A stretch of 64,000 nt of DNA from Chitinophagaceae bacterium (GCA_016713085.1 JADJPV010000001.1:2501001-2565000), one strand, 5' to 3'; positions 54,273-63,955 are shown, counted from the first letter of the stretch. Made by a program: numbers and translations. The notes: generated from the letters alone by a model not told the origin.

Positions 54273-56784
54273 ATGAACATTGAAAATGCTGATAATATTT
54301 TTTCTGATCAATCAGTGGAGTCGAGCTCCCCTTTAGGGGCCGGGGGTTTCGCAGATATCATCATACCACTTGCTCTTCCCCGGAATTATACCTGGAGCAT
54401 TCCTGAACGTTTACAGGAACAGGTAAGGGTGGGTGTGCGTGTGGAAGTGGAGTTGAAAAAGAAACGTTATGCTGGTGTTATTAAAAGTCTGCACAACAAC
54501 AAACCCTCAGCATTTGAACCGAAAGGAATTTTGAATGTACTGGATGTTGAACCTATCATACATGAACAGCAGTTGAAGTTGTGGCAATGGATCGCCAACT
54601 ATTATTTATGTTCCGAAGGTGAAGTAATGGCCGCTGCATTGCCAGCACATTTTAAACTGAGCAGTGAAACCATCCTCATGTTTAATGAAGAAATAGGCGA
54701 AGATTTTTCTACACTGGATCATGATGAATATTTAGTTGCTGAAGCATTGCTCATTCGCAAAGAATTGAAATTGCCGGAGGTGCAGATGATCCTTGATACA
54801 TCGCATGTATATCCTGTCGTAAAACGGTTGATTGAAAAGCGGGTTTGCTTTGTATGGGAATCATTGAAAGAAACCTACTCAGCTAAAAAGGAAACCTTTG
54901 TTTTACTCAATCCGCAATATGATAATGAAGATCAGCTGAGTGATTTGCTGAACAACTGGAGCCGTGCACCCAAGCAGATGGAATTGCTGTTAAGCTATCT
55001 GCATCTCATCAAAACAGAAGGTGAGGTAAGCAAAACTGCTTTGCTGAAAAAAAGCGGCGCCAGTGATGCACAGCTCAAAGGATTGGTTGAGAAAAATATT
55101 TTGTTCTTAGAAAAAAGATCGGTTGACCGTTTGCAAAACCTGCCGAGAAATGTTTCCATTGATTTTGAATTAACAGAAGCACAGCAGCAGTCCATAGATT
55201 AAATCAGGAAGAGTTTTGAAACAAAACCTGTTTGCTTACTGCATGGTGTAACAGGAAGTGGCAAGACATTACTCTATATCAAACTCATTGAAGAGTATAT
55301 TAAAAAAGGAAAGCAGGTATTGTACCTGTTGCCTGAAATTGCATTAACAGCACAGATCATCCGCCGCCTGCAAAAACATTTTGGCGGGTACATTGGTATT
55401 TATCACAGCAAGTTTAACCAGAACGAACGGATTGAGATCTGGAACAAAATCAAAACAGGTGAAATGAAAGTGGTGCTGGGTGCAAGAAGTTCTCTGTTTC
55501 TTCCCTTTTGCTGACCTGGGTTTGATTGTTTGTGATGAAGAACATGATGGTTCTTACAAACAGCAGCAACCTGCTCCCCGTTATCATGCAAGAGATGCAG
55601 CTGTGTATTACGCTAATGTAACAGGAGCGAAGGTATTACTGGGAAGCGGCACGCCAAGTGTTGAAACCTATTATAACACCCAAACGGAGAAATATGGTTT
55701 GGTTGAATTGAATGAACGATATGGTGAAGGCGAATTGCCAGCCATTGAATTGATTGATACCAAACCACTCTTCAAACAGACAAAAGAAAAAGTAATGATT
55801 GCTCCTGCTTTGCAGAAAGCAATTGAAGAATCATTGCAACAAAATAAACAGGTTATTTTATTTCAGAACAGGAGAGGGTATACACCACACCAGGTTTGTA
55901 AAGCCTGTGGCTGGATTCCGCATTGCCGTTATTGTGATGTGAGTTTAACCTTTCATAAGTTCAAGAATAAACTGCAGTGCCATTACTGCGGAACAGTGTA
56001 TCCGACTTTTACAACCTGTGAAGCCTGCGGCAGTCATGATTTTATGCAGCTGAATTTTGGAACCGAAAAAGTAGAAGAGCAGTTACAGGAATTATTTCCC
56101 AAAGCAAAGATTGCAAGAATGGATTATGACACGGTGAGTGGTAAGACGGCACATGATCAGCTGATACAGCAATTTGAACAGCACAAAATTGATGTGCTGG
56201 TGGGAACACAGATGGTTGTAAAGGGTTTGGATTTTGAACATGTAAATCTTGTTGGCATACTCGATGCAGACAGTTTATTAAGCTTTGCTGATTTCCGGGT
56301 GAATGAACGTGGCTTTCAGTTAATGGAACAGGTGAGTGGAAGAGCAGGAAGGAAAGATGCATTGGGTAATGTATTGATACAGGTGGCGAATATCAATCAC
56401 CCGGTGTTGAAATATGTAAAGGCGCATGATTACAAATCTTTTTTTGCAGAAGAGATCAATGGAAGAAGACAGTTTTTTTATCCGCCGTTTTCAAGATTGA
56501 TTCAGTTAACCTTCCGGCATAAGTTTAAAGAAGTGGTGGAAGCTGCCTCACAGATGGTGGCTGAAAATATGAAACCCTTGCTTGGGAATTATATGGTTGG
56601 TCCGGCAGAACCGGTGGTGAACCGTATACGCAATCAGTATCTCATGGAGCTGGTGTTGAAACTGCCCAAGGATGCGCATCTTCTTCACCAGGCAAAAGAA
56701 ATGATCCTGGCACAGGCGGTGCATTTACATAATCATGCAAAGTTTAAAAGTGTGGTGATGATTGCGGATGTGGATAAGGTATAG
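54273..56784 (+). CDS. priA: primosomal helicase PriA, one nonsense codon and one frameshift
   Basis: PriA reloads the replisome at stalled forks. The N-terminal DNA-binding part (DIIIPLALPRNYTWSIPERL, YYLCSEGEVMAAALP), Walker A (LLHGVTGSGKTLLY), LPEIALTAQI, the DEEH box VCDEEHDGSYKQ, zinc cysteines (CKACGWIPHCRYC; CHYCG; CEACG) and SGRAGRKD are present. A TAA at 55200-55202 breaks it in frame (CAA to TAA would restore SIDQIRKSF), and an extra T near 55507 shifts the frame (SSLFLPFADLGLIVCD). Residues 18-25 are SSPLGAGG, from a palindromic repeat. About 837 residues once joined. Confidence 0.9.
54325..54346 (+). repeat. palindromic GC-rich repeat inside priA
   Basis: GCTCCCCTTTAGGGGCCGGG plus GG. 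Its first 16 bases equal those of 11153-11168, and both are read as SSPLGAGG. Confidence 0.8.
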
Positions 56785-56850
56785 TTATTTGGGATATTGA
56801 ATTATACCCAAAACTTTATGGTAAAATGTAAGTATTGAAAGAAAGGGTGT

Positions 56851-57300
56851 TTATCCATTTCCGTTGACAATAAAATCAAAATATTCTCCCGTAGTTAAGT
56901 TTATCTTAAGAGCTAGAAAATAATTAATCACCTCGATCAAAAAGGAAATGCCTTTTTCCAATAATCATCGTTAGCTTGACACATACAGTTTATCCAGACA
57001 AATCTTTGACCTGTTCTGTCTGTTGCAAAAATTAGTTGTTTTTTGTAAGATGTCATTATTTTAGCTATTGTAACATCTCTTATTCCTTTAAGAACATCCT
57101 TATAGTAGGTATTTAAGCTTTTATAAAAAAGTTCTTCAACTTTATAGAAGAAGGGCTAAATATGGCTCTTTATAGTTTTGAATAAAAGGATTAATTTACA
57201 CAATGGGATGCTAGGGTGGCTCAGAGAGCGCCGTATATAAAAAGGAGCTTTGCTTTTGAGTAGTTGAGTAATTTGTTTTACGGTTTGTCCAATGCTTAAC
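56851..57300 (-). pseudogene. broken or error-laden gene of unknown function
   Basis: No intact frame exists in 56785-57422, but the minus strand has linked coding-like pieces: LSIGQTVKQITQLLKSKAPF, INPFIQNYKEPYLALLL, YKVEELFYKSLNTYYKDVLK, DRTGQRFVWINCMCQANDDY, and ALKINLTTGEYFDFIVNGNG before a stop at 56851. Two shifts (near 57150-57200 and at the A5 run 56939-56943) and one TAG at 57156 interrupt them. The composition is more AT-rich than neighbouring genes. I do not recognise a family. It is either a decayed acquired gene or another victim of consensus errors. Confidence 0.45.
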
Positions 57301-57385
57301 CTATAGCAATACTAATTAAAATGTAAGAATCGCTTTTTGTTGTCACCAACAAAATACTCTCTCCAATTTAATTTCAGAATAAAGA

Positions 57386-57413
57386 AAAGTGCAGAATACT
57401 AACTCTGCACTTT
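57386..57413 (-). terminator. terminator of the S74 tail-fibre-domain gene
   Basis: A perfect 10-bp stem (AAAGTGCAGA / TCTGCACTTT, 8-base loop). On the minus strand it is followed by TCTTTATT and lies 10 bases after the stop codon. Confidence 0.75.
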
Positions 57414-57422
57414 CTATTATGT

Positions 57423-57869
57423 TTATCGTATTGCCGTAACTCCTTTCTTATTTTTCAACTCTTCAATTTCTGTTTTCAGCTGATTGATTTGCTGCTGCTG
57501 TTCAATGATGGAAGCCACCAGTACAGGAATGAGGCTGGTTTCATTGATGGTTGAAATAGTTGCATTTTTGTAATTGTTCTTTCCCAGCATATAAGGGATT
57601 CGTTTTTCTTTCACCAGTTCAGGAAACACAGTCTGTATATTCTCGGATAGAAAACCGTATTGTTTGCCTGCCTGCAGATTCAACTGTTTGTATTGTTTGG
57701 TATTGTATTCAAAGCTGATGGGTTTTAACTGTGTGAGTTTATGAACCGGGTTGCTGATGGAACTGATGTTCAGTTTTGTCTGCTGATCGTTCAGTGCCTG
57801 TGAAAAAACAGCAGTTGAAATAAAAAATGATAATGCAACAAATGAAAAATGCTTTATAGAAATAGACAT
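57423..57869 (-). CDS. secreted protein with S74 (tail-fibre chaperone) domain
   Basis: 148 residues: signal peptide (MSISIKHFSFVALSFFISTA, cleaved near VFSQ), then a short peptidase S74-like intramolecular-chaperone domain (VHKLTQLKPISFEYNTKQYK, QYGFLSENIQTVFPELVKEK, SLIPVLVASIIEQQQQINQL) and a terminal coiled coil (KTEIEELKNKKG). In phage spikes and Bacteroidota surface proteins this domain trimerises and cuts itself off. The Ser/Lys dyad is not certain here, so self-cleavage is not claimed. Confidence 0.85.
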   Translation of the reverse strand: MSISIKHFSFVALSFFISTAVFSQALNDQQTKLNISSISNPVHKLTQLKPISFEYNTKQYKQLNLQAGKQYGFLSENIQTVFPELVKEKRIPYMLGKNNYKNATISTINETSLIPVLVASIIEQQQQINQLKTEIEELKNKKGVTAIR

Positions 57870-57958
57870 GTGAAATAATATTTAATGATTTATAAACAGA
57901 TTGCCTGTAACAGCCAAATGATATTACAGAAGATGATGTGATTGAAAACGGTTCGAGT

Positions 57959-58267
57959 TTACGCCTGTTCGGGAGGAGGAGTGGGATTGGAGAGGTTGAC
58001 CTCCTCTGCAAAAGATGAATTAGGATAAGCCGGTTTACTTTTTTGCCCGCTTAATTCTGTAGAAATAGAATTGGCAGCAGCAGTAAAGAATTGACAATGT
58101 TCCTTTGATTCTGACTCCTTTTGTTCTTCCTGTTGTTTGCTGCCTTCTTCATCCGTATTAATATGCAGTTCAATGTCAGCAGACAAATCAGTAAATGGAA
58201 TAACGACTGAAATGCTGTTTAAAGCAAATAGAAAGATCAGGAATATGGAAAGCAATTTCTTTGTCAA
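57959..58267 (-). CDS. small secreted protein of unknown function
   Basis: 102 residues with a signal peptide (MTKKLLSIFLIFLFALNSIS). The mature part is acidic and Ser/Gln/Glu-rich (EEGSKQQEEQKESESKEHCQ) and ends in NPTPPPEQA. Low complexity and a single Cys; no family recognised. It lies just upstream of the S74 protein on the same strand. Confidence 0.6.
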   Translation of the reverse strand: MTKKLLSIFLIFLFALNSISVVIPFTDLSADIELHINTDEEGSKQQEEQKESESKEHCQFFTAAANSISTELSGQKSKPAYPNSSFAEEVNLSNPTPPPEQA

Positions 58268-58405
58268 CAGTCAATTATTTTCGATGTGCAAATTTAAGCT
58301 GAACAGTTTGTTTAAATTAATCAGGGTTAATTTTTAATCTTTATTTATGAATTACCCTTTTTGTAAATGAAATGACCTCTTTGTTCTTTTCTGTTACCAG
58401 CTGCT

Positions 58406-58469
58406 AACTTTGGCAAAGTTGTAAAAGCATGATTAAATAAGTGCAGACTGATGAAACTTTGCCAAAGTT
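58406..58469. repeat. inverted pair of aactttggcaaagtt
   Basis: AACTTTGGCAAAGTT at 58406-58420 and its exact reverse complement AACTTTGCCAAAGTT at 58455-58469, each also nearly palindromic. The second copy lies 3 bases past the stop of the oxidoreductase gene. From memory this word is common between genes in Bacteroidota. Confidence 0.7.
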
Positions 58470-58472
58470 TGT

Positions 58473-59120
58473 TCATACCATCTCCCTGTAATAATAAACC
58501 TTCACCCCCTCTTTTCCTTCCTTTGCTGCATTGATCATTGCCTTCGCCACATCAGCAGCCTGTATGCCTTTATACTTTGAAGGAATTAAAAAAGAAAAAA
58601 ACTGAAATACTTTCTTACCGATGCTTTCTCCCGTCCGTTGCTCTTTCCGGTTGCCTAACAGAAAGGAAGGACGAAACACATGAAAGCTGTGGTATTTGTA
58701 TGTGGCAATTACTTCTTCCACTTCGCCTTTCAGTCTTGAATAAAAGATCGAAGATTTTGAATCGGCACCTGCAGCTGAAACCAGTAAGTATTGCTGAAAA
58801 CCGGCTTCTTTGCCAAATCTTGCGGCATTCACAGGGATATCAAAATCAATGGTCCGGTACAAAGCTTTATCACCTTTTACATTGGCATTGGTAGTGCCGA
58901 TGCAGCTGAAGATACAGTCGCCTGTACCGAGCTTTGTTTGATAATCGGTATAGTTGCTGAAATCGGTGATACATACTTCCAGCTTTGGATGTTGAAGTTC
59001 TAATGGTCTTCTTACCAGCACTCTTACTTTGGTAAAAGCATCGTCGTTCAGTAATTGTTCCAGCAAATGAGAGCCGACTAAACCGGTTGCTCCCAGAACT
59101 ACTGCTGTTTGTCCGTTCAT
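58473..59120 (-). CDS. NAD(P)-binding Rossmann oxidoreductase, HTATIP2-like
   Basis: 215 residues; atypical short-chain dehydrogenase fold. NAD(P) motif VVLGATGLVGSHLLEQLL, then RVLVRRPLELQHPKLE, IFSCIGTTNANVKGDKALYR, and QQYLLVSAAGADSKSSIFYS (the Ser-Tyr region with YSRLKGEVE, catalytic Lys). It resembles human HTATIP2 and bacterial YbjT-like proteins. The substrate is unknown. Divergent from murB, with 22 bases between starts. Confidence 0.85.
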   Translation of the reverse strand: MNGQTAVVLGATGLVGSHLLEQLLNDDAFTKVRVLVRRPLELQHPKLEVCITDFSNYTDYQTKLGTGDCIFSCIGTTNANVKGDKALYRTIDFDIPVNAARFGKEAGFQQYLLVSAAGADSKSSIFYSRLKGEVEEVIATYKYHSFHVFRPSFLLGNRKEQRTGESIGKKVFQFFSFLIPSKYKGIQAADVAKAMINAAKEGKEGVKVYYYREMV

Positions 59121-59142
59121 AAATTGTTTATTTTGCAGCTGT

Positions 59143-60161
59143 ATGCAAGTTCATCAAAATATTTCACTGCAGCAATACAATACATTCGGGATTGATGTAA
59201 AGGCAAAATTGTTTGCTGATTTTTCCTCGCTGCAAAAACTGCAGGAAGTTCTGGCCTATGCGAGGCAGTTATCACCCAACGCTCAAAAGTTGATTCTTGG
59301 CGGCGGCAGCAATCTTTTATTCACCAAAGATGTGGATGGATTTGTATTGAAAAATGAGATTGGCGGAATTGAGCAGGTAAAAGAAGATGAAGACTTTGTT
59401 TACTTACGGGCCGGTGCAGGTGTCAACTGGCATGCATTTGTGCAGTATTGTGTGCAGCAGAATTTGGGTGGAGCAGAAAACCTGAGTTTGATTCCGGTAA
59501 TGGGGGCAAGCCCCATGCAGAATATCGGTGCTATGGAGTGGAAATAAAAGATCTGTTTGAAGAACTGGAAGCTTATCATCTCAATGATAAATCAGTCGTA
59601 AAGTTTTCAAACAGCGACTGTGCATTTGGTTACCGTGAAAGTGTATTCAAACGTCAGTATAAAAACCAATTTGTAATTCTGAATGTAACCTATAAGCTGC
59701 GGAAGCAACCATTGTTCAATACCAGTTATGGTGCTATTAACCAGGAACTGGAACAGATGGGTGTAACAGAATTATCTGTTCGAAGTATTTCGCAGGCAGT
59801 GATCAATATCCGTTCTTCCAAATTGCCCGACCCGAAAGTGATTGGCAATGCAGGAAGTTTTTTCAAGAATCCATCCGTCAGCAAAGAAAAATATCATCAG
59901 CTGCTGAGTGAATTCCCTTCAATTGCTGCTTATGCCAATGCAGATGGAACTATGAAACTGGCAGCCGGTTGGTTAATTGAACAATGCGGTTGGAAAGGAT
60001 ATAGAAAAGGCGATGCAGGCTGTCATGCAAAACAGGCATTGGTGCTGGTGAATTACGGACATGCAACGGGTAAAGAAATTTTTGATTTAAGCGAAGAGAT
60101 TCTGCAAAGTGTGAAAACAAAGTTTGGAGTGGAATTGGAGAGAGAAGTGAATATAGTATAG
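59143..60161 (+). CDS. murB: UDP-N-acetylenolpyruvoylglucosamine reductase, two frameshift sites
   Basis: FAD enzyme that makes UDP-MurNAc for peptidoglycan. FAD motifs: LILGGGSNLLFTKDVDGFVL and YLRAGAGVNWHAFVQYC. Expected ENLSLIPGNVGASPMQNIGA is damaged: three bases are missing near 59495-59503, and one T near 59533 would restore AYGVEIKDLF. The active-site part (SDCAFGYRESVFKR; NAGSFFKNPSVSKEKY; GWLIEQCGWKG) is intact. It is an essential gene with the usual length of about 340 residues once joined, so these are probably read errors. Confidence 0.9.
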
Positions 60162-60181
60162 CCGGTAGTCATTAGTCTGTA

Positions 60182-60236
60182 GCCGATAATAGTTAAAGAA
60201 GTTGGCTAATGACTAATCACTAACAGCTATCGGCTT
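60182..60236. terminator. hairpin between murB and the phosphopantetheinyl transferase gene
   Basis: AGCCGATA and TATCGGCT enclose an AT-rich stretch, with a second pairing of AGTCATTAG and CTAATGACT. A TTTCTT tail follows. Probably a shared terminator of the two convergent genes. Confidence 0.5.
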
Positions 60237-60241
60237 TCTTC

Positions 60242-60871
60242 TCAACTCACCACCCAACTCATCACCAGTTCTTTCATAAAACGGTAATGCACTGTTAATG
60301 AAAGCGGATCAAATTTTTGAAACTGGCAGATCAGTTTTCCTTCTTCATCATTGCCTTCAATATTCTGAATAGTCATGTGCTGGCGAAAATCAACACCACC
60401 ATCACCAAACCATTTGAACATCGATTCTTTGGTACTCCATAATAAAGTGGCCAGTTGCAGAAGCTGGGCCGTACTCATCTGTTCATCGAGGAACATCTTC
60501 TCTTCATCGGTTAAAAACTTATGACTGATGCGGAAAATCTTATCCGTAGGATGTTCAATATCTACACCAACCCGTTGTTTTGAACTGACAATTGCTGCTG
60601 CATAATTGCCGCAATGCGAAATAGAGAAATGATATTTCTCATCGGGCAAAAAAGGTTTTCTTGTATCAGCAATTAATATTTCTGATAAGGGAAAATCTTC
60701 AAACAGGGTTGGCAGCAAATAACGGCCCGCCAGGTGCTGCAAACGTTTATGCGGATGCGATACATCTCTTTTTAACGGCACTCTTTCCAGGAAAAAATCT
60801 TCTCCTTCTTCAATATGCCAAAGCCCTACTTTTGTGGCGCTGTTGATAGTATGTTGATAAACGAGCGGCAT
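60242..60871 (-). CDS. Sfp-type 4'-phosphopantetheinyl transferase
   Basis: 209 residues. Motifs of the family: KYHFSISHCGNYAAAIVS, VGVDIEHPTDKIFRI (Mg2+ Asp/Glu) and LLWSTKESMFKWFG (WxxKEA-like). The enzyme moves phosphopantetheine from CoA to a carrier protein. The early residues (LKRDVSHPHKRLQHLAGRYL) are also typical. The client carrier protein is not in the window. Confidence 0.9.
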   Translation of the reverse strand: MPLVYQHTINSATKVGLWHIEEGEDFFLERVPLKRDVSHPHKRLQHLAGRYLLPTLFEDFPLSEILIADTRKPFLPDEKYHFSISHCGNYAAAIVSSKQRVGVDIEHPTDKIFRISHKFLTDEEKMFLDEQMSTAQLLQLATLLWSTKESMFKWFGDGGVDFRQHMTIQNIEGNDEEGKLICQFQKFDPLSLTVHYRFMKELVMSWVVS

Positions 60872-60924
60872 CTCTGTGATTTAGAAATTACATTGCAGCA
60901 CTGAATAATTAAGCAAATATAACT

Positions 60925-61461
60925 ATGATCCTTTCTGACTCACGCATCCTGGAAGAAATAGAAAAAGGAACCATTAAACTTGTTCCCTACGACCGTGAAT
61001 GTTTAGGCAGTAACAGCTATGATGTGCATTTGGGCAGTACACTGGCCATTTACAAGGATCATATGATTGATGCAAAGAAACATAATGAAATTGAATACAT
61101 GGAAATTCCTGACGAAGGGATTGTATTGTATCCGCATATCTTTTATCTCGGGGTAACATTGGAGTATACTGAAACACATGCACATGTTCCTTTCCTTGAA
61201 GGAAAATCATCAACCGGTCGTTTGGGCATTGACATCCATGCCACAGCCGGTAAGGGTGATGTGGGTTTCTGCGGTAACTGGACACTGGAGATTTCCGTAA
61301 AGCAACCGGTGAAAGTGTACAAGGGAATGCCGATTGGTCAGCTCATTTATTTCCCTGTTGATGGTGAAATTGAAGTGAAGTACAATCAGAAGAAAAATGC
61401 GAAGTATGCAGGGCAGCACAACAAACCTGTTGAAAGCATGATGTGGAAGAATAAATTCTGA
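60925..61461 (+). CDS. dcd: dCTP deaminase
   Basis: 178 residues; deaminates dCTP to dUTP for dTMP synthesis. Motifs: ILSDSRILEEIEKG at the start, LGSNSYDVHLG, FLEGKSSTGRLGIDIHATAG and FCGNWTLEISVKQPVKVYKG with the catalytic Glu in TLE, then MPIGQLIYFPVDGE. Complete, and the length fits. Confidence 0.93.
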   Translation: MILSDSRILEEIEKGTIKLVPYDRECLGSNSYDVHLGSTLAIYKDHMIDAKKHNEIEYMEIPDEGIVLYPHIFYLGVTLEYTETHAHVPFLEGKSSTGRLGIDIHATAGKGDVGFCGNWTLEISVKQPVKVYKGMPIGQLIYFPVDGEIEVKYNQKKNAKYAGQHNKPVESMMWKNKF

Positions 61462-61465
61462 TCAG

Positions 61466-62575
61466 TTACTGAAACAACGCATACAAAGCAAAACTGGCGA
61501 GCCAGTGTTCTCCGCCATAGCCCCCGTTAACAATGTTGGGTAAAGAAGTTGCCAAATGATTTACTGATGAACGCAGTAATATTTTTCGTCTTGCATCATT
61601 CACAGGCAATGAACCGGCAATTCCTTTCATACACCAGCTTCGGCTGAAACTTAATCCATCGAGATGAACGATCTGGTAATCGCTTCTGTCGCTTACAACA
61701 GGAAGGATGGTAAGATGTTTTAACGATGATAATGTGATATACTGGTTAAACCAGGGCAGAAATTCTTTCTTCGGCAATACTCTTCTCATCAGGTCTGCAA
61801 CTTCAAGCGAAGGAGAAAGGAAGTCTGATCCGTTTGGTTCCCATGAAGCAGGAACATTTTTATCTTTTTTAAACAGCATCAGCGAAGCATTGATGATACT
61901 TTTTTCAAACGAAGTGTTCTTCACTGCTCTTGCATAATCCAATGCAAATACAATTCCGAATGCTGTGTTGGGATGAATGCCTGTTCTGTTGGGATAGGTT
62001 TGTTTGGGAAGAAATTTCATCCACAGATCAATGACTTTATTGGTCAACGGTTGAAGCGAAGCATGCCAGCGCTGTGCATCAGCATCATTCCAGTCCAGTA
62101 ATTCTTCATCTAATTTCAGTAACCATGCCCAACCATAAGTCCTTTCCCATCCAGAGGTAAGTGGTATATCAAAATACTTTACTTCCTGCAAAATGTTTGG
62201 CTGAGTAATGGTTTGGTTGATGATATTCCTGATCTGTGCTGCTTCAGGCAGATTGGGGAATTGTTTCAGCAAACGGATCAACATCCAATGTCCGTGAACA
62301 CAGGAATGCCAGTCGAGACAACCATAAAAAGAAGGATGCAGTTCATGCGGCTTCAGCACATGATCACTGTCGGTAACGGATGTGTGATTGGTTTTATTGG
62401 GAAATTCCTGCTGAATACATTTCAATGGCAGCGATGCAAGATGAGAAGCTCCTTTTTCTGTAAGAATTAAACCGGAGCTGTCTTTCTTCATAATAAATAA
62501 CTCATTCACCTGCGCATGAATATTCGTAGTTGAAAAAGTGAGAAGGAAAGAGAATAGTATGCGGATCAGTTTCAT
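61466..62575 (-). CDS. secreted DUF2891 protein
   Basis: 369 residues with a signal peptide (MKLIRILFSFLLTFSTTNIH, AQ site). The DUF2891 core is evident: HPSFYGCLDWHSCVHGHWML, TSGWERTYGWAWLLKLDEEL, GIHPNTAFGIVFALDYARAV and a final GGYGGEHWLASFALYAL. The (alpha/alpha)-barrel-like repeats with many Trp and His suggest a glycan-handling role, but no activity is known. It converges on dcd with 4 bases between stops. Confidence 0.88.
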   Translation of the reverse strand: MKLIRILFSFLLTFSTTNIHAQVNELFIMKKDSSGLILTEKGASHLASLPLKCIQQEFPNKTNHTSVTDSDHVLKPHELHPSFYGCLDWHSCVHGHWMLIRLLKQFPNLPEAAQIRNIINQTITQPNILQEVKYFDIPLTSGWERTYGWAWLLKLDEELLDWNDADAQRWHASLQPLTNKVIDLWMKFLPKQTYPNRTGIHPNTAFGIVFALDYARAVKNTSFEKSIINASLMLFKKDKNVPASWEPNGSDFLSPSLEVADLMRRVLPKKEFLPWFNQYITLSSLKHLTILPVVSDRSDYQIVHLDGLSFSRSWCMKGIAGSLPVNDARRKILLRSSVNHLATSLPNIVNGGYGGEHWLASFALYALFQ

Positions 62576-62611
62576 GTGTTTATTATTTAATGCTTATTCA
62601 AACTTATTGTA

Positions 62612-63741
62612 TTAAAAGCTTTTGAATTTGCAGAGCAGTTTATAACTCCCGAATTTTTGCTTGTACGCAATTAACCATCCTGTTACTTCAGAATAGCTTC
62701 CGATTCCTTTTCTTTGACGGTTTTGTTTCAGATAAAAATCATAAAATGCATCTGTCCAGTCCTGTAAAAAAGTGCGGTGTGCTTTTGCAGAAGCTGCAAA
62801 GGTTTTAAAATCTCTCTTTACTCCGGGATGTAATTGCTTGCCGATATCTTTGCAATGGTTGAATCAACTGCTCTTAGATTATTCCATGAATAAAGAAACA
62901 TATCGAGATAAGCAGAGTATTGCATCAATGTATCTTTTGAATGAGTGGCAGCGAGAAAACCAACAAGGTTTGCTTCGCTTTCACTGGCATAACCAACCTG
63001 GTGGGCCATTTCATGCGTTGTAACATAAGGCTGCAGAAAATTGGGTATCTGCACATTCACCTGCCCTTCACCGGTAAATTGATTGTAATAACCCTGGAAG
63101 CCGACATAATTTCCGATTCTTCCAAACATAGAAGGCTTCAATGAAACATGTTTGTAATGAATAAACGAAAACTTTTGTTCAAGTTGCTGATATCCTTCAA
63201 CTGCTGATTGAAACATCCGGTCACGGCTCATTACCGTGTCTTTATGCTGCAGACAGGATTCTTTGGTTGCATTTACTTTCGCCAGCAATACCTGGTTGAG
63301 ATCTATCAACTGCTGCTTTTCAAATTTTGCGTTTTGCAGGCCGAGCTGGTATTCAATTCCCTTGCGGTAGTAATTTAATCCCCAGAACAGATAGAAATAA
63401 ACATATACAAACAGGAGAATTATTCCCGCTGTGAAAAGGGGAGTGAGTTTTTTCCTCCAGCTATCTTTTTTATGAAATAAACGCACAATAAATTTCCCGA
63501 TCTGCCACAAAACGCTGACAGTAACGATAGAATATATGATATCGCCTAAACTGAAAGGGAGCCAGCCAAACAAAACCCTGAGTACAGATGCCAATGCCGG
63601 AAAAAAGCCGGATGCATAGTTTTTCTCAATCCAGTCGTGATTGCCCGAAATAAAGAAGATAAACAGGGCAAGGATGGACAGAGCAGTTACAAATGAAATG
63701 CGCATCAGTCGGCCGTAGGTCATACTCAAAGTTAAAGGCAA
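62612..63741 (-). CDS. DUF3810 membrane metalloprotease-like protein, one frameshift
   Basis: About 376 residues. Three N-terminal membrane helices (residues about 14-30, 45-75 and 90-115), then a zinc-type motif TTHEMAHQVGYASESEANLV (HExxH with a downstream Glu). DUF3810 proteins are typical of Bacteroidota and unassigned. The frame ends early at 62818; one base near 62848 restores DSTIAKDIGKQLHPGVKRDF and the family C-terminus (YFKLNQ-like YDFYLKQNRQRKGIGSYSEV, GWLIAYKQKFG) ending at 62612. ATG 63705 or 63723 are alternative starts. Confidence 0.82.
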
Positions 63742-63923
63742 ATGGAGAATTTGAAAATTGAAACTGGGCCGGCTCGCTGAGAATTGTACAGCAGTTGCCG
63801 ATAGCCCCGACCGAAGTGAATACCCCGAAGGTTTTGTGCTTGGCTGAACTTCTGAAAAACGGTTAGCTTTGCACTGTGCCGGGCATTGGTACTCAGCGGA
63901 GTAGTAACAAAGGGCGGGAAACT

Positions 63924-63955
63924 GAAGCAGAACAGGGCATGAACCCTGCTGCTTC
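63924..63955. other. long hairpin near the window edge
   Basis: GAAGCAG-AA-CAGGG pairs with CCCTG-CTGCTTC around a 6-base loop. No gene is visible in 63742-64000; the hairpin may belong to the leader of a gene beyond the edge. Confidence 0.4.

Noticed and set aside
7960..55510. Programmed frameshifting as a common cause of the split genes
   Set aside because: Break sites lack a consistent slippery heptamer plus structure, shifts go in both directions, and genes such as rpsD would need four events.
57200..57240. tRNA-like stretch (GGTGGCTCAGAGAGC)
   Set aside because: Only a D-loop-like word; no acceptor stem, anticodon arm or T arm can be folded around it.
60162..60241. Small RNA gene between murB and the phosphopantetheinyl transferase gene
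   Set aside because: The paired words fit a shared terminator of two convergent genes; no promoter is evident.
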